DNA of 6,374 nt from Acetobacteraceae bacterium (GTDB taxonomy: Bacteria; Pseudomonadota; Alphaproteobacteria; Acetobacterales; Acetobacteraceae): contig PKWQ01000469.1 in the NCBI GenBank assembly GCA_003133265.1, forward strand, positions 1 through 6,374. Reading direction: 5' to 3'. The position numbers were made by a program, and so were the translations under genes. The notes beneath the pieces are model-generated. The model was not told the DNA's origin, searched no databases, and was given only the letters and a program-made list of their open reading frames with translations. Of the stretch, positions 5,739 through 6,374 are shown one piece after another. The first letter of the stretch is position 1, and each line of letters opens with the position of its first letter.

Positions 5739-6374
5739 GTGCCAATAGAGATACGAATGCCGGCCGTTTCCCCGTCCATGACGCAGGGCAATATCGCGCG
5801 CTGGTTGAAGAAGGAAGGCGAGACCGTCGAGGCGGGAGAAATTCTGTTCGAGGTCGAGACCGACAAGGCCGTCGTCGAGCTGGAGGCCCAGAACGCAGGT
5901 GTGTTGGGCAAGATATTCTTTCCCGACGGATCGCAAAACGTCAAAGTCGATGCGACCATCGCATTGCTGCTCGCGCCGGGCGAGACATCGTCCGCCTTGA
6001 CCCAGGCTATGGCTGCGGCGCCTGCCGCGAAGGCAGTGCCAGCCCCTGCTGCGTCACCTGCCGCGCCGCCTGTTGCGGCGTCCGCCGTCGCGTCAGTTGC
6101 GGCTGCCGCGCCGATGACCGCATCGGGACGGATCCTGGCCAGCCCCCTGGCGCGGCGAATGGCCGCAGAGCGCCGCGTGGATTTGGCCCGGATCAGGGGT
6201 TCGGGCCCCGGCGGGCGGATCGTCAAGCTCGACGTTGAAGCGGCGCAAGCCACGGCTGTGAGCGCCGTACCCGCCGCAGCCTCCGTGGCGTCTTCTGCTT
6301 ACGAGGAAATCCCGAACAGCAGCATGCGCCGGACAATCGCCAAGCGCTTGAGCGAAGCGAAGCAGACCATCCCG
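5739..6374 (+). CDS. Dihydrolipoamide acyltransferase E2, 3'-truncated by window edge
   Basis: The frame is open for 212 codons to the right edge. E2 is the core of 2-oxoacid dehydrogenase complexes: its swinging lipoyl arm takes the acyl group from E1 and the catalytic domain transfers it to CoA. A lipoyl domain spans about 2-80, with Lys43 in E-T-D-K-A as the lipoylation site. An Ala/Pro-rich flexible linker covers about 83-128, and a peripheral subunit-binding domain about 131-168 (A-S-P-L-A-R-R then G-S-G-P-G-G-R-I). A second short Ala-rich linker leads to the start of the catalytic domain at about 188 (M-R-R-T-I-A-K-R-L). The catalytic His-x-x-x-Asp-Gly motif lies beyond the window. Only one lipoyl domain is present. 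The GTG start gives M-P-I-E-I-R-M-P, a standard lipoyl domain beginning. The gene follows the VOC gene by 26 bp; E3 would be expected next. The acyl group it carries is set by the E1 and cannot be read here. Confidence 0.95.
   Translation, partial: MPIEIRMPAVSPSMTQGNIARWLKKEGETVEAGEILFEVETDKAVVELEAQNAGVLGKIFFPDGSQNVKVDATIALLLAPGETSSALTQAMAAAPAAKAVPAPAASPAAPPVAASAVASVAAAAPMTASGRILASPLARRMAAERRVDLARIRGSGPGGRIVKLDVEAAQATAVSAVPAAASVASSAYEEIPNSSMRRTIAKRLSEAKQTIP

Noticed and set aside
5998..6118. GCG/GCC/GCT-rich low-complexity DNA as a repeat element
   Set aside because: It is the coding sequence of the normal Ala/Pro-rich linker between E2 domains.
5525..6253. 242-codon open frame on the - strand over VOC and E2
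   Set aside because: Its Ala/Gly-rich stretch is the reverse reading of the E2 Ala/Pro linker; both sense genes are well supported.

Overview
The window is 6.4 kb of GC-rich, densely coding DNA, with all six recognisable genes on the + strand. GC-ending codons dominate, the gaps are short, and the gene families (M24 peptidase-like, 3-hydroxyisobutyrate dehydrogenase-like, fused TPP-dependent E1, E2 with an Ala/Pro linker) suggest a proteobacterial chromosome or large replicon. Beta-proteobacterial or alpha-proteobacterial are both plausible; the sequence alone does not decide it. No tRNA, rRNA, CRISPR array, insertion sequence or phage gene was seen.

Layout. Positions 1-494 hold the 3' two thirds of a short-chain dehydrogenase/reductase (SDR). 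A 128-bp gap follows, containing a candidate sigma70-type promoter and a perfect 7-5-7 inverted repeat that overlaps its -10 box. At 623-1921 is an M24-family (Xaa-Pro peptidase/creatinase fold) protein in which one of the five usual metal ligands is Cys. After a 53-bp A/C-rich gap, 1975-2916 encodes a 3-hydroxyisobutyrate dehydrogenase-family NAD(P)-dependent oxidoreductase. A 79-bp gap with two hairpins leads to 2996-5182, a single-chain E1 (alpha and beta fused) of a 2-oxoacid/acetoin-type dehydrogenase complex. Its stop codon overlaps the GTG start of a VOC-fold protein at 5179-5712. At 5739 the E2 acyltransferase gene begins, and it runs off the right edge.

How the genes may work together. 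E1 and E2 are two of the three parts of a dehydrogenase complex that decarboxylates (or cleaves) a keto compound and passes the acyl group to CoA; the E3 gene would be expected just downstream, outside the window. The SDR and the beta-hydroxyacid dehydrogenase could make the keto substrate by oxidising hydroxy precursors. The VOC protein, inserted between E1 and E2, could be an epimerase, isomerase or lyase for an intermediate. The M24 protein could cleave the original compound, as DddP (DMSP lyase), creatinase and ectoine hydrolase do with the same fold. This reads as a substrate-specific catabolic operon whose substrate cannot be named from the sequence. The pathway is inference; the gene families and operon layout are seen directly.
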